A DNA stretch of 64,000 nucleotides from Pseudomonas mediterranea CFBP 5447 (GCF_000774145.1 NZ_KN322983.1:667100-731099), one strand, 5' to 3'; positions 34,380 through 44,908 are shown, counted from the stretch's first letter. Made by a program: numbers and translations. The notes: generated by a model not told the origin, from the letters alone.

Positions 34380-35447
34380 CTAGCGGTGCAAAATCACCTG
34401 CGCAATCTCCTGCAACCCCATCACCCGCTGTGCGGCGTTGAGTTTGATGGCCTCCTTGGGCATGCCGAAGACCACGCAACTGGCTTCGTCCTGGGCCACG
34501 GTGGCGCTGCCGGCGTCGAGCATTTCCTTCAGGCCGCGGGCGCCGTCGTCGCCCATGCCGGTCATGATGATGCCGGTGGCGTTGCGGCCGGCGAACTTGG
34601 CCACTGAGCGGAACAGTACGTCCACCGACGGGCGATGGCGATTGACCAGCGGCCCGTCCACCACCTGCACGTGATAGAACGCGCCGCTGCGGGTCACCAT
34701 CATGTGCTTGCCGCCGGGGGCGATGAGGGCCAGGCCCGGGTGGATACGGTCGTTGTTGCGCGCTTCGCGGACTTCGATCTGGCACAGGCTGTTGAGCCGG
34801 GCGGCGAACGAGGCGGTGAATTTTTCCGGCATGTGCTGGACGATGACAATGCCCGGGCATACGCGCGGCAGGGCGGTCAGCACCGCTTCGAGGGCCTGGG
34901 TGCCGCCGGTGGAGGTTCCCAACGCTACGATGCGTTCGGTGGTCTGCGCCATGGCGTGGCCGTTCGCGGCGGGCAGCATGGCATCGGCGCTGAGTTTGGT
35001 GGCCGGTGCCAGTGGCGCGGGACGCTTGCCCAGGTTGCGGACATTGACCTGGGCGGCGCCCCTGATCGCCGCCACCAGTTCCGGTGCCGATTCCAGCAAG
35101 AAATTCTTCAGCCCGCTGGTGGGCTTGGTGATGATTTCCACTGCCCCGGCAGCCATCGCCTGCAAGGTGGTTTCCGCACCCCTGGGGGTCAGGGACGAGC
35201 AGATCACCACCGGGGTCGGTCGCTCGCTCATGATTTTCTTCAGGAAGGTGATGCCGTCCATGCGCGGCATTTCCACGTCCAGCACGATCACGTCCGGCCA
35301 CTCCCGGGCCAGCTTGTCCATGGCGAAAATCGGGTCGGAGGCCGCGCCCATGACGTGGATGTCCGGGGTGTCACTGAGAATCGCCAGCAGTACCTGGCGA
35401 ACCACGGCAGAGTCATCCACCAGCAATACATTGATCTTTTTTGACAT
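34380..35447 (-). CDS. cheB: Chemotaxis response regulator protein-glutamate methylesterase CheB
   Basis: 355 aa. The receiver domain has VDDS at residues 10-13 and phospho-acceptor Asp57 in [11 protein letters not shown]. The C-terminal methylesterase has Ser in [12 protein letters not shown], His in [12 protein letters not shown] and Asp in [11 protein letters not shown]. It removes methyl groups from, and deamidates, the receptors of this operon, opposing CheR. It is the last gene, two bases after cheD. The start [13 protein letters not shown] is clear. It belongs to the accessory chemosensory cluster, not to the main flagellar che operon. Confidence 0.95.
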   Translation of the reverse strand: MSKKINVLLVDDSAVVRQVLLAILSDTPDIHVMGAASDPIFAMDKLAREWPDVIVLDVEMPRMDGITFLKKIMSERPTPVVICSSLTPRGAETTLQAMAAGAVEIITKPTSGLKNFLLESAPELVAAIRGAAQVNVRNLGKRPAPLAPATKLSADAMLPAANGHAMAQTTERIVALGTSTGGTQALEAVLTALPRVCPGIVIVQHMPEKFTASFAARLNSLCQIEVREARNNDRIHPGLALIAPGGKHMMVTRSGAFYHVQVVDGPLVNRHRPSVDVLFRSVAKFAGRNATGIIMTGMGDDGARGLKEMLDAGSATVAQDEASCVVFGMPKEAIKLNAAQRVMGLQEIAQVILHR

Positions 35448-35449
35448 GG

Positions 35450-35959
35450 TTAATGCCGTGTCCTTATCGGTTGGTGTCTGACCCACACGTCGCCGCTGCA
35501 CAGGTCGAAGATGATGCTCCGGTAGCCGGTACTGCCCATGTCCTGGGCAATCAGGTCCAGGCGATAGAGGGCGGCCATTTCCAGCGCCGCATTGACGTTC
35601 AGCCGCGCAACGTCGCCGAAAGGGACTTGCCGTTGCAGCTCGGGAAACATTTCGCCGCCGCCGAACAGCTTGAGCTGGTATTCCTCGGGTTCGGTGTGAT
35701 GAGCCCGCGCCTCGCGGATAAACAGTTCGATGGCTTCGTCGGCGTACATACCGTTGAGGGCCGTGGAGCAGCGTACGCGGCTGGGCAGCATGAAATGGCA
35801 CATGCCGCCGATCCGGTGCTCTGGATGCCACAGGGTGATCGCTACGCAGGAACCGAGGATGGTGCGTAGCCGGGTCGGGCAGGTGGCGAAGCGGAATTCG
35901 CCCGGTGCCAGGTAGACCTCGGCCACGTCCCTCGTCGCGGGTTGCAAGGCGGCTCTCAT
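35450..35959 (-). CDS. cheD: Chemoreceptor glutamine deamidase CheD
   Basis: 169 aa. The catalytic cysteine is in [13 protein letters not shown] and the histidine in [11 protein letters not shown], the CheD pattern; FGGGEMFP follows. It deamidates glutamines on receptors and in other species pairs with CheC, which is not encoded here. The start overlaps the cheR stop by four bases (ATGA). In this operon type CheD is thought to act on the adjacent receptors. Confidence 0.93.
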   Translation of the reverse strand: MRAALQPATRDVAEVYLAPGEFRFATCPTRLRTILGSCVAITLWHPEHRIGGMCHFMLPSRVRCSTALNGMYADEAIELFIREARAHHTEPEEYQLKLFGGGEMFPELQRQVPFGDVARLNVNAALEMAALYRLDLIAQDMGSTGYRSIIFDLCSGDVWVRHQPIRTRH

Positions 35960-36792
35960 GGTTTGCGATAAATCGACGGCATCACCATCTTCAACGCGTC
36001 GGACACGCCGTTGAGGCTTTCCGAATGGCTCACGATGAAATAGCCGCCGGACTTGAGCCGGGGGATCAATCGGGCGACCACTTTGCTTTTGGTGGGTTGG
36101 TCGAAATAGATCATGACGTTGCGCAGAAAAATCACATCGAACTCTCCCAGATCCGGCAAGGTTTCGTTGAGGTTGACCTGGACGAAGTTGACGCGGTTGC
36201 GCAGCGCTCGGTCGATCAGGAACGTGCCTTGCTGGCTGCCGGTGCCCTTGAGGCAATATTTCACCAGCAGTGGCTGGGGCAGGGTACGGGCGCGCTCCAT
36301 GGGGTAATGCCCGGAGCGGGCCTTGGCCAGCACTTGGGTGCTGATGTCCGAACCGATGACTTCCCAAGGCGTGGTGCCCAGCCCCTCGGCCAGGGTCATC
36401 GCCAGGCTGTAGGGCTCTTCTCCCGATGAACTGGCCGCGCTCCACAGGCGAAAGGTTTTCCCCGGTGCGGCGTGGGGCAGCACGTGCTGGCGCAGGAAAT
36501 CGAAGTGCTTGGGTTCGCGGAAAAAGTAGGTTTCGTTGGTGGTGAGCAGGTCCAGCGCCACCTGCAATTCGTCGCTGCGCTGGCCGTTCATGATCAGTTT
36601 GAAATACTCGCCGTAGCTGCCCAGTTCATAGTGCTTGAGGCGCTTGGACAAGCGCCCGGCCACCAGGGCTTTCTTGGCGTCGGACAGGTTGATGCCGGCG
36701 GCCTTGTACAGCCAGGATTGAAACTGGCTGAACTCCCGGTCACTGAGGGCCAGTGAGTTCACGGTGCGTTCCTTGCAGGTGTCGGTGTTCAC
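35956..36792 (-). CDS. cheR: Chemotaxis protein methyltransferase CheR
   Basis: 278 aa. The N-terminal helical domain ([21 protein letters not shown]) is followed by [16 protein letters not shown] and the SAM site [15 protein letters not shown], then [14 protein letters not shown] and a C-terminal SHSESL. This is a full-length CheR that methylates receptor glutamates. It overlaps cheW upstream and cheD downstream by four bases each. Its beta-subdomain may bind a receptor C-terminal pentapeptide; the operon MCP ends in EFTRF. Confidence 0.94.
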   Translation of the reverse strand: MNTDTCKERTVNSLALSDREFSQFQSWLYKAAGINLSDAKKALVAGRLSKRLKHYELGSYGEYFKLIMNGQRSDELQVALDLLTTNETYFFREPKHFDFLRQHVLPHAAPGKTFRLWSAASSSGEEPYSLAMTLAEGLGTTPWEVIGSDISTQVLAKARSGHYPMERARTLPQPLLVKYCLKGTGSQQGTFLIDRALRNRVNFVQVNLNETLPDLGEFDVIFLRNVMIYFDQPTKSKVVARLIPRLKSGGYFIVSHSESLNGVSDALKMVMPSIYRKP

Positions 36793-37325
36793 TGGCTTTC
36801 AAACTCCAGCGCGGTGGGGCTGGCTTCGGCCAGTTGGGACATTTCGTCGATGGACAGCACACGGCCCACCTCCAGCACGATCACGAACTTGCCGTCGACC
36901 TTGGCCATGCCGCTGATGAAGTCGGCACGGATCTTTGCCCCGAAACTCGGTGGCGGTTCGATCTGCGAGGCCGGGATTTCCAGCACTGCCGATACCGTGT
37001 CCACCAGCAGGCCGATGTCCTGGGCGTGGCCGTCTTCGGTGTTGGCCTCGATGATCACCACGCACGAACGCCGGGTGATCGACGAGTTCTGCCGGCCGAA
37101 ACGGGCCGATAGGTCCACCACCGGCACGACCGCACCGCGCAGGTTGATCACCCCACGGACGAAGGCCGGCATCATCGGTACTACGGTCAGGTTGCCGTAT
37201 TCGATGATTTCCTTGATGCAGAGGATGCCGATGGCAAACATCTCCGTGCCCAGCATGAATGTCAGGTATTGCGCTTCTTCCTCGACCGCGATGGCGGTCT
37301 GACGGGTGGTAGCGATGGCGCCCAT
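36789..37325 (-). CDS. cheW: Chemotaxis coupling protein CheW
   Basis: 178 aa. It is a single CheW domain: YLTFMLGTEMFAIGILCIKEIIEY near the start, VVPMMPAFVRGVINLRGAVVPVVDL in the middle and FISGMAKVDGKFVIVLEVGRVL toward the end. It links CheA to the receptors of this cluster. It lies 38 bases after the MCP gene and overlaps cheR by four bases. Confidence 0.94.
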   Translation of the reverse strand: MGAIATTRQTAIAVEEEAQYLTFMLGTEMFAIGILCIKEIIEYGNLTVVPMMPAFVRGVINLRGAVVPVVDLSARFGRQNSSITRRSCVVIIEANTEDGHAQDIGLLVDTVSAVLEIPASQIEPPPSFGAKIRADFISGMAKVDGKFVIVLEVGRVLSIDEMSQLAEASPTALEFESQ

Positions 37326-37363
37326 GGCTTTTCTCCTTTAAGCGAGCCTGTGGAAGCGGACCG

Positions 37364-39022
37364 TCAGAACCGGGTGAATTCGGATTCGTCCGGCGCGCTG
37401 GCCATGTTGTAGGCAAACGCCTTGGGCAACGCGGTCACCGAGGCCCGGGCCGGTTTGCGGCTGGACGGCCCGGGGGTGTGGTCGACCTTCACCGGCAGGC
37501 TGGCCGACTTGGGCGGCGTGTCCAGGGTGAAGAAACTCATGGCCTGTTGCAGTTGTTCGGCCTGGCTGCTCATTTCCTCGGCGGTGGCGGCCAGTTCTTC
37601 GCTGCTGGAGGCGTTCTGCTGGGTCACCTGGTTGAGCTGGGTCATGGCCGTGTTGATCTGCGCCACGCCGGCAGCCTGCTCTTCGGAAGCGGCGCTGATT
37701 TCCTGGACCAAGTCCGAGGTTTTGTTGATCGACGGCACCATCTCATCGAGCAGGTTGCCGGCCTTCTCGGCCATGTCGACGCTGCTGGAAGACAGTTCGC
37801 CGATTTCCTGGGCGGCGACCTGGCTGCGTTCGGCCAGTTTGCGCACTTCGGCGGCAACGACGGCGAAGCCTTTGCCATGCTCGCCGGCACGAGCGGCTTC
37901 GATGGCGGCGTTGAGCGCGAGCAGGTTGGTCTGGTAGGCAATGTCGTCGATGATGCTGATGCGCTGGGCGATTTTCTTCATCGCCACCACGGTCTGCTGC
38001 ACCGATTCGCCACCGTCGGTGGCTTCCTTGGCGGCCTTGCTGGCCATGCCGTCGGTGACCTTGGCGTTCTCGGTGTTCTGGTTGATGCTGGCGCTCATCT
38101 GCTCGATGGAGGCGCTGGTCTCCTCGACACTGGCCGCCTGTTCGCTGGTGGCCTGGCTCATGGACTGCGCGGTGGCGCTGACTTCTTCGGAGGCGCTGGC
38201 CAGGTTGTCCGCCGCGTTGCGCACTTCACCGATGATGTGGGACAGCTTGCCCACCATGTTCTGCATGGCATTGAGGACCATGCCGGTTTCGTCCTTGGAG
38301 CCGCCCTCGATTTTCGCGTTCAGGTTGCCTTCGGCCAGTTGTTCGGCCACCGAGGCGGCTTGCTTCAAGGGGCGGGAAATGACCCGGGAGATGAACAGCG
38401 CCAGGCCCAGACCGATCAGCAGGGCGGCAGCCAGCACGGCGATGATCGACAGGCGGGATTTTTCAAACAGCGCCATGCCGCGTTCGCTGGCCGCGCCGGC
38501 ACCGGCGTCATTGAGTTCCACCAGTTTCTGCAAGTCGCTGGTCACCAGCTCGAATCGGCGCCGGGACTCGCCCTTGAGCAGCGCATGGGCCTGGTCGGTG
38601 AGGTTTTGCCGGGACAGTGCCATCAGGTCTTTGCTGATCGCCAGATAGGCGACCCAGTCGTTGCGGGTCGTCTCGAACAGCTGACGGTCTTCGGCATTGG
38701 ACAGCAGTTTTTCATAGGTCGCCAGACGGGTCTCGAAACCTTTCCTGGCTTCTTCCGCTTCCTGTTCGACTGTGCTGCGTTCCTGCTCGGAGTCAGCGGT
38801 GATATGGCGGTTTTCCTTGAGGCGATAGTTCGCCCCATAGAAGCGCATGCCGGAGGCCGCACGCATCGACGGCATCCAGTTTTCGCGGATCTCGGTGGTG
38901 GTGCCGTTCACCTCGCCCAGCTGGATGATCGAGAACACCCCCATGACCGCGGTCAGGGCCAGCACCACAAGAAATGACGTGATCAGTTTGGTGGCGATTC
39001 TAAGATCGTAGAACCATTTCAT
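37364..39022 (-). CDS. Methyl-accepting chemotaxis protein with 4-helix-bundle sensor
   Basis: 552 aa. The layout is an N-terminal membrane segment ([21 protein letters not shown]), a periplasmic four-helix-bundle domain of about 160 residues, a second membrane segment ([20 protein letters not shown]), a HAMP domain and a long signalling hairpin. The hairpin tip is [44 protein letters not shown]. The tail of about 50 residues is flexible and ends DESEFTRF, whose last five residues resemble the CheR/CheB tether (x-aromatic-x-x-F). The start MKWFYDLRI follows GAGAGG. It is the principal receptor of the cluster; the ligand is unknown. Confidence 0.93.
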   Translation of the reverse strand: MKWFYDLRIATKLITSFLVVLALTAVMGVFSIIQLGEVNGTTTEIRENWMPSMRAASGMRFYGANYRLKENRHITADSEQERSTVEQEAEEARKGFETRLATYEKLLSNAEDRQLFETTRNDWVAYLAISKDLMALSRQNLTDQAHALLKGESRRRFELVTSDLQKLVELNDAGAGAASERGMALFEKSRLSIIAVLAAALLIGLGLALFISRVISRPLKQAASVAEQLAEGNLNAKIEGGSKDETGMVLNAMQNMVGKLSHIIGEVRNAADNLASASEEVSATAQSMSQATSEQAASVEETSASIEQMSASINQNTENAKVTDGMASKAAKEATDGGESVQQTVVAMKKIAQRISIIDDIAYQTNLLALNAAIEAARAGEHGKGFAVVAAEVRKLAERSQVAAQEIGELSSSSVDMAEKAGNLLDEMVPSINKTSDLVQEISAASEEQAAGVAQINTAMTQLNQVTQQNASSSEELAATAEEMSSQAEQLQQAMSFFTLDTPPKSASLPVKVDHTPGPSSRKPARASVTALPKAFAYNMASAPDESEFTRF

Positions 39023-39055
39023 TGGGAAATACCTCTCCATGGAGTTGCTAAAGCG

Positions 39056-41152
39056 TCAGCGAGCGTTGGCTTGTGATAGTGGGGTAGGGGTGTAGCGGTT
39101 TTCTGTCTGGGCGATCTGGGCGAGCAGCGCCGGCACGTCGAGAATCAGCGCCACGGCGCCGCTGCCGAGGATGGTCGAGCCGCTGATGCCGCGCAGGGCG
39201 CCGAACAACTTGCCCAGGGGCTTGATGACGGTCTGGAATTCACCCAGCAAGTCATCCACCACCAGCCCGGCCTTGAGTTCGGCATAGCGCACCACGACGA
39301 CGTTCTGCCGGCGTGCGGCCCGGCCTTCGTGATTGAAGTGATCGCGCAGGTACACCAGGGGCAGCACCTCGCCGCGCAGGTCCAGGTAACCCTGTTCGCG
39401 GCTGGCGGTGCCGTCGTCTTCGCTCAGTTCGATGCATTCCTGGACCATGTCCAGCGGAATGACATAGGTGGACTGGTCGATGCCCACCAGGAAGCCGTTG
39501 ATGATCGCCAGGGTCAGCGGCAAGCGGATGCGCACCACGGTGCCCTGGCCCGGCTGGCTGTCCAGGTCTACGGTGCCGCGCAGCAGGGTGATGTTGCGCT
39601 TGACCACGTCCATGCCCACTCCGCGTCCCGACAGGCTGGTGACGGCCTGGGCGGTGGAGAAACCGGGTTCGAAAATCAGGTTGTAGATCTCCTGGTCGGT
39701 TGGGCTGGCGCCGGGAGCGACCAGGCCACGTTCCTGGGCTTTTTCCAGGATCCGGTCACGGTTCAGGCCGGCGCCGTCGTCGGCGATTTCCAACACGATG
39801 CTGCCCGAGTCGTGATAAGCGTTGAGGTGCAGATGCCCCTTGGCCGGCTTGCCGGCGGCCAGCCGCGCTTCGGCGGTTTCGATGCCGTGGTCCATGGCGT
39901 TGCGCAGCAGGTGCATGAGCGGGTCGCCGATCTTCTCCACCACGGTCTTGTCCAGCTCGGTTTCCGCGCCGCTGATGATCAGGTCGATGTCCTTGCCCAG
40001 TTCCTGGCTGACATCGCGCACCACCCGGCGGAACCGGTTGAAGGTTTCACCGATGGGGATCATGCGCAGGCGCAAGGCGCCGTCGAGGATTTCCTCTACC
40101 AGCCCGGACACCGTCGAAGTGGCTTCCTGCAACGTGTCATCGTGGCAGTTACGGGCCAGCAGGCTGGTGCCGGCGCTGGCGATGACCAGTTCCCCCACCA
40201 GGTTGATCAGCTCATCGAGCTTGTCGGCATTGACCCGTACATAGGCGCCGTCCTTGGCCTTGTTTTCACTGCTGGCCGGTGGTCTGTCCGCCGGGAGTTG
40301 GCCTGACGTTCGCGGCGTCTTGCGCTGGTCCGGCAGCAGTTCGCCGGTGGCGACCAGCGCGGTGCTTTCGGCGTTGGGTTCCTGGGCGGTGGCAACCAGC
40401 CCGGTGTTCGCCCGCTCATCAACGGCCACGATCTCGATCAGGCAATCTTCCCGGACGAAATCGAAGACTTCGTTGATCGCTCCATGGCTGGCGGCCGAGC
40501 GGAAATCGATGTCGAATCCCAGGTAGCAGGATTCGGCGTCAAAGGCTTCGACGCTAGGCAACGCTTCCGTTTGTGTGTCGAGGTGGACGATTTCACCGAG
40601 GGTCTGCAGATAGCGCAGGAACGACAGCGGATCCATGCCGTTGCGGAACACGTCCTGGCCGAAACGCAGGCTGATGTGCCAGAGACGCGTTTCGGACGGC
40701 TCCTGCGCTGTGGCTTCGGTCGTCGCTGCCGGGGCGTCGTCGGACGGGGGCGCCTGGTACTCCTGCAGCACCTGGCACAGCTCCCTCTCCCGTTTCAGGG
40801 CCGGCGGCGTCAGCGTCCCGCCCTGGTTGGCCACCACGTTGATCAGTTCCAGCATGTGATCGCTGGACTTGAGCAGCACCGCGATCAGGCCGGTATCGAC
40901 CTCGACGCTGCCGTTGCGCAGGCGATCGAGTACATCTTCGACGATGTGGGTGAAGCTGACGATCGGTTCCAGGCCGAACAGCCCGGCCGAGCCCTTGATG
41001 GTGTGGGCCGCGCGGAAGATCGCACCGATGGCGTCATCGTCGGCCGGGTCGTTTTCCAGTTGCAGCAGGGATTCTTCCATCGCCTGCAGCTGCTCCCGTG
41101 CCTCGACGATGAACGTCTGTTGTGCCTGGTCGAGATTGATGCTCACGCTCAT
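39056..41152 (-). CDS. cheA: Chemotaxis histidine kinase CheA
   Basis: 698 aa. Domains in order: Hpt with His50 in RAAHTIKGSAG, a variable region of about 170 residues that may bind CheY or CheB, the P3 dimerisation helices (DELINLVGELVIASAG), the ATPase with HLLRNAMDHGIE, DDGAGLNRDRI and SGRGVGMDVVKRNI, and a CheW-like P5 domain. It is a complete kinase. It is preceded by the STAS gene (27 bases) and followed by the MCP gene (33 bases). Confidence 0.95.
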   Translation of the reverse strand: MSVSINLDQAQQTFIVEAREQLQAMEESLLQLENDPADDDAIGAIFRAAHTIKGSAGLFGLEPIVSFTHIVEDVLDRLRNGSVEVDTGLIAVLLKSSDHMLELINVVANQGGTLTPPALKRERELCQVLQEYQAPPSDDAPAATTEATAQEPSETRLWHISLRFGQDVFRNGMDPLSFLRYLQTLGEIVHLDTQTEALPSVEAFDAESCYLGFDIDFRSAASHGAINEVFDFVREDCLIEIVAVDERANTGLVATAQEPNAESTALVATGELLPDQRKTPRTSGQLPADRPPASSENKAKDGAYVRVNADKLDELINLVGELVIASAGTSLLARNCHDDTLQEATSTVSGLVEEILDGALRLRMIPIGETFNRFRRVVRDVSQELGKDIDLIISGAETELDKTVVEKIGDPLMHLLRNAMDHGIETAEARLAAGKPAKGHLHLNAYHDSGSIVLEIADDGAGLNRDRILEKAQERGLVAPGASPTDQEIYNLIFEPGFSTAQAVTSLSGRGVGMDVVKRNITLLRGTVDLDSQPGQGTVVRIRLPLTLAIINGFLVGIDQSTYVIPLDMVQECIELSEDDGTASREQGYLDLRGEVLPLVYLRDHFNHEGRAARRQNVVVVRYAELKAGLVVDDLLGEFQTVIKPLGKLFGALRGISGSTILGSGAVALILDVPALLAQIAQTENRYTPTPLSQANAR

Positions 41153-41179
41153 ATCCTTTGTCGTGTCGGGCGGTGCTTT

Positions 41180-41464
41180 CTAAGCCAGCAGGTTGCACAG
41201 CTCGAGTGTTTCGCTGACGGTCTTGCTGCGCGCGGTCAGGGTGAGTTGGGTACCGGCCTTCGGTGCTTCGCGCAGGGCAATCAGCAGCAGTTGCAGGCCG
41301 GCGCCGTCCATTTCGGTCACCTGTGACAGGTCCAGCTCCATGTGCGGCGTATTGCCCAGGCAGGGCAGCAATTGCGCGGCGAGGTCGGCGGCGGTGTAGA
41401 TCGTCAGCTCGCCGTCGATCTGCACTTGCGCGGTGTCACCTTGTGTTTCGTACAGCAGCGGCAT
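41180..41464 (-). CDS. STAS-domain protein in chemosensory operon
   Basis: 94 aa, a single STAS domain (LLYETQGDTAQVQIDGELTIYTA to ETLELCNLLA). At the place of the phosphorylatable serine of anti-sigma antagonists (DSSGL) it has TEMDGAGLQLLL, with alanine, so phosphorylation switching as in SpoIIAA is unlikely. The GGAGG site lies well placed before the ATG. STAS proteins occur in a subset of accessory che operons between cheY and cheA, with an unclear role, perhaps as a scaffold or regulator of kinase activity. Confidence 0.85.
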   Translation of the reverse strand: MPLLYETQGDTAQVQIDGELTIYTAADLAAQLLPCLGNTPHMELDLSQVTEMDGAGLQLLLIALREAPKAGTQLTLTARSKTVSETLELCNLLA

Positions 41465-41480
41465 CACAGCCTCCAGCCCT

Positions 41481-41849
41481 CTAAGGCAGAATCAGTTTGG
41501 ACACCGCCGCCAGCATCTGCGCCGGCTGGAACGGCTTGACCACCCAGGCCTTGGCGCCTGCCGCCTGGCCTTCCTGTTTCTTCGATTCCTGGGATTCGGT
41601 GGTGAGCATGATGATCGGCGTGAACTTGTAGCTGGCCAGCTTCTTGACCTCCTTGACGAAGGTGATGCCATCCATGTTCGGCATGTTCACGTCGCTGATG
41701 ATCAGATGCACTTTCTGCCCGTTGAGCTTGCCCAGCGCATCCTTGCCATCGCTGGCCTCGATTACGTCGTAGCCGGCACTTTTCAACGCGATGCCGACAA
41801 CCTGCCGAACGCTCGCGGAGTCGTCGACAACCAATACACTTTTAGCCAT
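41481..41849 (-). CDS. cheY: CheY-type response regulator
   Basis: 122 aa receiver-only protein. Acidic pair Asp9-Asp10 (VVDDSASVRQV), phospho-acceptor Asp53 in LIISDVNMPNMDG, Thr in IMLTTES and Lys in WVVKPF are all present. It is the likely phosphorylation target of the operon CheA. No CheZ is present. It need not act on the flagellar motor; output of such clusters is often unknown. It lies between the upstream MCP and the STAS gene, with gaps of 11 and 16 bases. Confidence 0.94.
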   Translation of the reverse strand: MAKSVLVVDDSASVRQVVGIALKSAGYDVIEASDGKDALGKLNGQKVHLIISDVNMPNMDGITFVKEVKKLASYKFTPIIMLTTESQESKKQEGQAAGAKAWVVKPFQPAQMLAAVSKLILP

Positions 41850-41860
41850 GAACGGCTCTC

Positions 41861-43075
41861 CTAAAAGAAGGTTATTTCCTGTGAAGCTTGCTGCACGCCC
41901 GAGTCGCCGTGGTGGTTGCGGCGTTGCTCGTCGGTGGCATAAGTGGTTTCCATGCGGGCCAGCCATTGGCGGGCATCGATGGACACGGCCTGGTCGGGCG
42001 ACTGCTGGGCCTGCTGCATATGCACGTGCAGGTCCTCGATGTTGTCGCGCACGTGGCTGAGGATCTGGCTGACCCGATCCTGGAATTGCAGGCTGACCAG
42101 CACCTCGGTGAGTTCGTCGCGGATGCCGAAGCTTTCCTGTTGCAGCAGGTCCGCTGATTCGGCGAGCTGTCCGGTGACGCTTTTGAAACGCTCCAATACG
42201 CGCTGGATGCTGTCCTCGGAGGTGGAGACCGATTGGCTGTCCTGATCGGCGCCACTGGAGGCGGCCTGGACCAGTTGGGTGATGGCGGTATTGATGATGT
42301 CGACCTTGGCCGACATCTGCTGGCCGGTCTCGCTGGACTTGCTCGACAGGCTGCGCACGGCGTCGGCCACCACCGCAAAACCGCGCCCGGCTTCACCGGC
42401 CCGGGCGGCTTCGATGGCGGCGTTGAGGGCCAGCAGGTTGGTCTGCGCGGCAATCGCGGCGACGTCGGCGGCCATGGTCCGCAGTTCGCCGGTGTAGGCG
42501 GTGAGGTTGCGCACCTGGGCCAGGGTTTCGTCGCGGCTGGCTTGGGTGGCTTTCAGGGAATCGATCACCCGCACCAGTTCGCTTTCGCTCTGGGCCAGCA
42601 CCTGTACGGCGCCGCCGCTGCTTTTCCCGGCCAGTTCACCGGCAGCCAGTTGCGAGGCTTGCACAGTATCTTCCAGGCGCGACGAAATGCCGGTGAAGCG
42701 GCTGGTCAGCGAGACGATCGCGGTCTCGGTCTGCTGCCGGGAGCTCTCGACCTGTTTGGCCCAGATCGGCATGGCACCGAGGATGACTTCGTTGAGTTGT
42801 GCGCTGGCTTTGTGATTGACGTGCTCGGCGGCTTGCAGGTCCTGCCGGGCGGTGGCGGCCAGCGCGTCGTCGAACTGCCGACGTTGCACCCGCGCACTCC
42901 ACAGGCCGGTACCGAGGCCGAGGACCAGCAGCACTGCGCTGAAACCGATGTTCTGTGCATTCGTCTCGTTGAGTGCCAGCACGCCGACAGCGGCGGCAAC
43001 GGCCACGAGCACGGGGCTCCAGAGGAGGCGAGGCAGGGTTGCAGAAAAGGAATGACCGTGTGGGTACGACGTCAT
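41861..43075 (-). CDS. Methyl-accepting chemotaxis protein lacking a periplasmic domain
   Basis: 404 aa. Two closely spaced membrane segments ([36 protein letters not shown]) are separated by only about ten residues, so there is no extracellular sensor. A cytoplasmic helical region and a signalling hairpin ([38 protein letters not shown]) follow, and the chain ends QEITFF. It is the first gene of the operon. It could sense membrane state or internal signals. The start MTSYPHGHS is chosen because an upstream frame runs into the promoter. Confidence 0.88.
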   Translation of the reverse strand: MTSYPHGHSFSATLPRLLWSPVLVAVAAAVGVLALNETNAQNIGFSAVLLVLGLGTGLWSARVQRRQFDDALAATARQDLQAAEHVNHKASAQLNEVILGAMPIWAKQVESSRQQTETAIVSLTSRFTGISSRLEDTVQASQLAAGELAGKSSGGAVQVLAQSESELVRVIDSLKATQASRDETLAQVRNLTAYTGELRTMAADVAAIAAQTNLLALNAAIEAARAGEAGRGFAVVADAVRSLSSKSSETGQQMSAKVDIINTAITQLVQAASSGADQDSQSVSTSEDSIQRVLERFKSVTGQLAESADLLQQESFGIRDELTEVLVSLQFQDRVSQILSHVRDNIEDLHVHMQQAQQSPDQAVSIDARQWLARMETTYATDEQRRNHHGDSGVQQASQEITFF

Positions 43076-43268
43076 GGTTCGGTCCTTGAACAGTGTTGCT
43101 AACTGGTTATTGGCGAATAACTGGTTATCTGCGACCTCGGATTTGACTTGAAGACCAGTCGTCCGATTTCCGACTGCTGTAGGCAAAGGCCTACTCAGGG
43201 CGTGGCACTGTGCTATTTCAGATTAGCCACAGTCTGTGAAATGTCGAATCGGGCTGACAGGATGAAAC

Positions 43269-43292
43269 CTGTGGGAGCAAGGCTTGCCCTGA
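43269..43292. repeat. Degenerate single REP arm
   Basis: CTGTGGGAGCAAGGCTTGCCCTGAT is a worn left arm, 20 bases before an intact REP pair. Apart from these repeats the gap 43076-43468 holds the divergent promoters of the che operon and the MATE gene. Confidence 0.6.
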
Positions 43293-43311
43293 TACCAGTC
43301 AAGCCACGAAC

Positions 43312-43405
43312 CTGTGGGAGCAAAGCTTGCTCGCGATTGACGTAAGTCTGCCAGCAACAGTTTTGGCTGGTCTGCCGCTATCGCGAGCAAGCTTTGCTCC
43401 CACAG
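43312..43405. repeat. REP pair, AAGCTT variant
   Basis: GTGGGAGCAAAGCTTGCTCGCGA and TCGCGAGCAAGCTTTGCTCCCACA are inverted with a spacer of about 45 bases. The same substitutions are in both arms. Confidence 0.88.
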
Positions 43406-43468
43406 GTTGCTCAGGATTGCGCTAAATTACCGACACCTGAATTGTCGAACCTGCCATCAAGAGCCCCC

Positions 43469-44815
43469 ATGCCGACCCAGCCGCTCTGGAAAACCTACCT
43501 CCTGTTCCTCACCCCCATGGTCCTGTCCAATTTCCTGCAGTCCATGTCCGGCACGCTCAACAGCATCTACATTGGCCAGATGCTCGGCACCCAGGCGCTG
43601 GCGGCGGTGTCGGGGATGTTTCCGATCCTGTTCTTCTTCATCGCGCTGGTGATCGGCCTGGGCGCGGGGGCCGGGGTGCTGATCGGGCAGGCCTACGGTG
43701 CGCGGGAAACCGGCACGGTGAAGGCGATTGCCGGCTCGACGCTGCTGCTGGGGGCAATCATCGGTCTGGTGGCGGCGGTGCTTGGCAGTATTTTTACCCG
43801 TCAGGCCCTGCAAGGCTTGGGCACGCCAGCGGATGTGCTGGAGGACGCCGTTGCCTATGCGCGGGTCATGATGTGGATTCTGCCGATATTGCTGGTGTTC
43901 GTCCTGTTCACCCAGTTGTTGCGCGGGGTCAGCGATACGCTGACGCCTTTGCTGGCGTTGCTGGTGTCCACCGGGGTCGGGATGTTGCTCACGCCGGCGT
44001 TGATTCGTGGTTGGCTGGGACTGCCGCAGATGGGCATCCAGAGCGCGGCACTGGCGGGGCTGCTGGGCACGACGTCGGCCATGGTGTTGCTGGCGTGGCG
44101 CTTGAACCGTCGCGAGCACGCCCTGGCGCCGGACCGGGCGTTGTTCGCGGCGATGCGCCTGGACCGGGAGATCCTTGCCAAGGTGCTGCGCATCGGCCTG
44201 CCGACGGGGTTGCAGATGGTGGTGATCTCGTTGTCGGAGCTGGTGATCCTGGCGCTGGTCAATCGCCACGGTTCCCAGGCCACGGCCGCCTATGGCGCGG
44301 TGACGCAGATCGTCAACTATGTGCAGTTCCCGGCGTTGTCGATTGCCATCAGCGCCTCGATCCTCGGCGCCCAGGCCATTGGTGCCGGACGCCTGGAGCG
44401 CCTGGGGCCGATCCTGCGCACCGGGCTGCTGATCAACGTCTACCTGACGGGTGGACTGGTGGTGCTGGGGTACCTGTTGTCCCACTGGCTGTTGGGTTTG
44501 TTCATCACCGACCCGGCGGCACGGGTCCAGGCCGAACACCTGCTGCACATCATGCTCTGGAGCTTGCTGGTGTTCGGATTCCAGGCCATCGTCGGTGGCA
44601 TCATGCGCGCCAGCGGCACGGTGTTGATGCCGGTGGCGATCTCGATTTTCTGCATCGTCGGCGTACAAGTGCCGGCGGCTTACCTGCTCGACGCCCACTT
44701 CGGCCTGGAAGGGGTATGGATGGCGTTTCCCGTGGCGTACCTGAGCATGCTGTTGCTGCAGGTGCTGTATTACAAACGGGTCTGGCAGCATCAGTCGATC
44801 GAGCGGTTGGTATAA
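43469..44815 (+). CDS. MATE-family efflux transporter
   Basis: 448 aa with twelve membrane segments in two related halves. The first begins MPTQPLWKTYLLFLTPMVLSNFLQSMSGTLNSIYIGQMLG, typical of MATE (NorM/DinF) pumps that export cationic drugs by proton or sodium antiport. The corresponding segment of the second half is LRIGLPTGLQMVVISLSELVILALVNRHGSQATAAYG. The start at MPTQPLW lies after the REP region and upstream in-frame codons are unlikely. No regulator is adjacent. Confidence 0.9.
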   Translation: MPTQPLWKTYLLFLTPMVLSNFLQSMSGTLNSIYIGQMLGTQALAAVSGMFPILFFFIALVIGLGAGAGVLIGQAYGARETGTVKAIAGSTLLLGAIIGLVAAVLGSIFTRQALQGLGTPADVLEDAVAYARVMMWILPILLVFVLFTQLLRGVSDTLTPLLALLVSTGVGMLLTPALIRGWLGLPQMGIQSAALAGLLGTTSAMVLLAWRLNRREHALAPDRALFAAMRLDREILAKVLRIGLPTGLQMVVISLSELVILALVNRHGSQATAAYGAVTQIVNYVQFPALSIAISASILGAQAIGAGRLERLGPILRTGLLINVYLTGGLVVLGYLLSHWLLGLFITDPAARVQAEHLLHIMLWSLLVFGFQAIVGGIMRASGTVLMPVAISIFCIVGVQVPAAYLLDAHFGLEGVWMAFPVAYLSMLLLQVLYYKRVWQHQSIERLV

Positions 44816-44834
44816 ATGCCCCAGACACCATAGC

Positions 44835-44882
44835 CCCTGTGGGAGCGAGCCTGCGCGAGCCTGCTCGCCGCTCCCACAGGGG
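44835..44882. repeat. Collapsed REP pair
   Basis: CCCCTGTGGGAGCGAGCCTGCGCGAGCCTGCTCGCCGCTCCCACAGGGG is a REP pair whose spacer has been lost and whose inner parts are duplicated. It forms one strong hairpin and may act as a terminator for the MATE gene. Confidence 0.75.
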
Positions 44883-44908
44883 TCCAATGTTTTGACTGTG
44901 AGAACCCG

